NCBI GenBank assembly: GCA_902478725.1
Contig: CABSMD010000008.1
Coordinates: 1-31,296, forward strand
Length of the DNA: 31,296 nt
Origin: an uncultured Clostridia bacterium
GTDB lineage: Bacteria > Bacillota > Clostridia > HGM11514
Reading direction: 5' to 3'
Part shown: piece after piece, positions 29,936 to 31,296 of the stretch
Layout of the letters: every line of letters starts with the position of its first letter
How positions within the stretch are numbered: the first letter of the stretch is position 1
Program-made: the position numbers and the translations under genes
Notes under the pieces: generated by a model
Seen by the model: the letters and a program-made list of their open reading frames with translations, nothing else
Databases searched by the model: none
What the model was told of the DNA's origin: nothing

Positions 29936-30760
29936 ATGAGCAGTGATGCAAAAATAGCAAAAAACAGAATAAAGAGTGATTCCATCCACGCAAGGCATCG
30001 TAATAGAAAGAAAAAACGAAACACATTTCTTTTATTGACCTGTATGGCCTTTGCAGCGCTGTTAGTCTATGTGGCGGCAGGCAAGTCAGGAACATTGCCT
30101 GATGCCATGGATTTGAAAAAACATGCTTCCATCAGTGATCTTGATCTCTCCCCCTATACGGAGGAGCTTGTGGAACTCTATAAACGGAATCCGGAAGCGG
30201 AAGCATTTGTTCTGGAGTATCCGCAAAAAAAGGATCAGGCGCCGGTTATCGATCTCAGCCAGTATGAAAATACCACTTCCGTCCCCCTGCTCATGCAATG
30301 GGATCAACGGTGGGGCTATCGGGAATATTCCGGCAGTCTGGTTGGTTTGGCCGGATGCGGGCCTACCTGCCTCTCGATGGTCGCCATCTACCTAACAGGC
30401 GAAACCACCATGAATCCCGCATGGATGGCCGACTTCGCCACACAACACGGGTACGTTTCCGATGGAGTCGGTTCTACCTGGACCTTGTTTTCGGAAGGCG
30501 GAAGGAAGCTTGGCCTTGAAGTGGTAGAGCTCCCGCTGGATGAACAACGGATTGCCGATAACTTACAGGCTGGAAACCCGATTATCGTCGCGGTAGGGAA
30601 GGGAGACTTTACAGCTTCCGGTCACTTTATTGTAATGACAGGCTATCAAGACGGGAAGATACAGATCAACGACCCTAACAGCCGTGCAAATTCAAAAAAA
30701 AGATGGGCCTATTCCGATATTAAAAACCAGATCATGAATCTATGGGCATTCCAGGCTTAA
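29936..30760 (+). CDS. C39-like cysteine peptidase, membrane-anchored
   Basis: 274 residues from ATG 29936 with GAAAGGAAAG upstream; the longer frame from 29801 runs through the hairpin. Residues 1-28 are very basic (HARHRNRKKKR), followed by one membrane helix (about 30-48), then an extracellular part. The C-terminal domain is the Peptidase_C39_2 type: VPLLMQWDQRWG (116-127), AGCGPTC (139-145; Cys141 the likely nucleophile), GHFIVMTGY (229-237; His230) and INDPNS (244-249; Asp246). Such proteins are exported cysteine proteases or bacteriocin-processing-like enzymes without a transporter domain; the substrate is unknown. It is not evidently linked to iron. Confidence 0.82.
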   Translation: MSSDAKIAKNRIKSDSIHARHRNRKKKRNTFLLLTCMAFAALLVYVAAGKSGTLPDAMDLKKHASISDLDLSPYTEELVELYKRNPEAEAFVLEYPQKKDQAPVIDLSQYENTTSVPLLMQWDQRWGYREYSGSLVGLAGCGPTCLSMVAIYLTGETTMNPAWMADFATQHGYVSDGVGSTWTLFSEGGRKLGLEVVELPLDEQRIADNLQAGNPIIVAVGKGDFTASGHFIVMTGYQDGKIQINDPNSRANSKKRWAYSDIKNQIMNLWAFQA

Positions 30761-30825
30761 ACATGTGTAAAGCGGACGGGTCAATTCATGCCCTTGTAAA
30801 CGGGAGAAGGGGTATTTGTGCGGGA

Positions 30826-31290
30826 TTATAGCTTTCTATGCTTCCCCCTGACCTCGTCCAGAACGATCTTATAGACCGACATCACTTTAAATACGCTTGG
30901 CTTATAGGGATAGCCGGGGAATCCACAATGGGACAGAATCAGATCGATCCCTTTTTTTGCCTCTTCTCCTTTTACCAGTTTCGCGTTACCATACCCAATA
31001 AAGCTTTCATATTCGCAGGTAACGCTGCCTCGTCCGGTTTCCACGAATCCATGGCAAAGATCCCCTTCAACACAGACACGTGGATTTTTGGCAACCAGTT
31101 CATGCCGTTTGCCTTTCGTCGCTCCATGCACGTAGAATACAATTTTTTCATCAGCTATCTCATATCCGAAAGAAAGCGGCACGATATAGGGGCTTGGCTC
31201 GTTGCTGATGCCGAGACGAATCGTATCACAGCGTTCCACCAGATTTACAATCTTATCAAATTCTTTTATCTCACGGTTGGCTTTCCGCAT
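30826..31290 (-). CDS. Pyridoxamine 5'-phosphate oxidase-like flavin-binding protein (NimA-like)
   Basis: 154 residues; the ATG at 31290 lies six bases from the window edge, so the ribosome site is out of view. Split-barrel FMN-binding fold: MRKANREIKEFDKIVNLVERCDTIRLG (N-terminus), YIVPLSFGYEIADEKIVFYVHGATKGKRHELVAKNP (35-70), GFVETGRGSVTCEYESFIGYG (81-101) and VFKVMSVYKIVLDEVRGKHRK at the end. This matches the NimA/5-nitroimidazole-reductase-like family of small flavoproteins common in anaerobes, where most members are of unknown function and only some lower nitroimidazole sensitivity. Resistance should not be assumed. Convergent with the C39-like gene. Confidence 0.85.
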   Translation of the reverse strand: MRKANREIKEFDKIVNLVERCDTIRLGISNEPSPYIVPLSFGYEIADEKIVFYVHGATKGKRHELVAKNPRVCVEGDLCHGFVETGRGSVTCEYESFIGYGNAKLVKGEEAKKGIDLILSHCGFPGYPYKPSVFKVMSVYKIVLDEVRGKHRKL

Positions 31291-31296
31291 GTATAT

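Noticed and set aside
30826..31290. Nitroimidazole resistance gene nim
   Set aside because: The family resemblance is clear, but most such proteins in anaerobes have no proven resistance role, so only the broad family is called.
1..31296. CRISPR arrays, tRNA or rRNA genes, insertion sequences, prophage or integrase genes
   Set aside because: No regularly spaced repeats, cloverleaf-type sequences, transposase-like motifs or terminal inverted repeats were seen on either strand.

Overview
The window looks like chromosomal DNA from a spore-forming, anaerobic, Gram-positive Clostridia-type bacterium (Bacillota). Evidence for this is a SpoVM-like sporulation peptide, strong AGGAGG-type ribosome sites with TTG/GTG starts, an SLH-domain GH18 protein, a stalk-domain (copper amine oxidase N-terminal type) wall protein, a bacterial V/A-type ATPase operon in place of an F-type one, and a feoA-feoA-feoB operon. 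No phage, IS element, CRISPR array, rRNA or tRNA was found. This is ordinary core plus niche-adaptation DNA, but it has dense and readable regulation.

Layout. 1-1440: 3' end of a stalk-domain surface protein, then a small secreted protein with a CxxC motif and a folded 5' leader. 1440-8560: a sugar-related region holding a URO-D-family methyltransferase-like protein (-), two tiny sporulation-type ORFs including spoVM (+), a large GH106-like glycosidase (-), a divergent AraC regulator (+) and a GH88 hydrolase (+). 8650-12195: an SLH-GH18 protein (-) and gltX (-), the latter preceded by a 9-codon leader ORF coupled to its start. 12367-14580: aminotransferase and trpS (+). 14663-25895: tagO/wecA-like and wecB genes, then a complete nine-gene V-type ATPase operon in the order stalk-I-K-E-C-F-A-B-D. 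25989-29166: the ferrous iron operon feoA-feoA-feoB and a FeoB-associated Cys-rich peptide (-). 29379-29759: a divergent DtxR/IdeR-like regulator (+). 29936-31290: a C39-like cysteine peptidase (+) and a NimA-like flavin-binding protein (-).

How they work together. The ATPase K subunit carries the complete Na+-coordinating residue set known from Enterococcus hirae NtpK, so this is probably a Na+-translocating V-ATPase. A 190-nt non-coding gap with several possible helices sits directly before the K (rotor ring) gene. The iron block is a self-contained regulon: three palindromes TTAG-N6-CTAA lie at the feo promoter, in the feoA leader and between feoA and feoB. A fourth, imperfect copy overlaps the regulator's own -35 box. 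The regulator has the Cys/Glu/His metal ligand pattern of iron-type DtxR. In the sugar region the GH106-like gene and araC share almost fully overlapping divergent promoters, implying mutually exclusive transcription.

Points most worth a second look: the putative structured RNA before ntpK, the iron-box regulon, the SpoVM-like 22-residue peptide with its small membrane-protein neighbour, the gltX leader ORF, and the overlapping araC/GH106 promoters. Family assignments rest on motifs read by eye; no database search was run.
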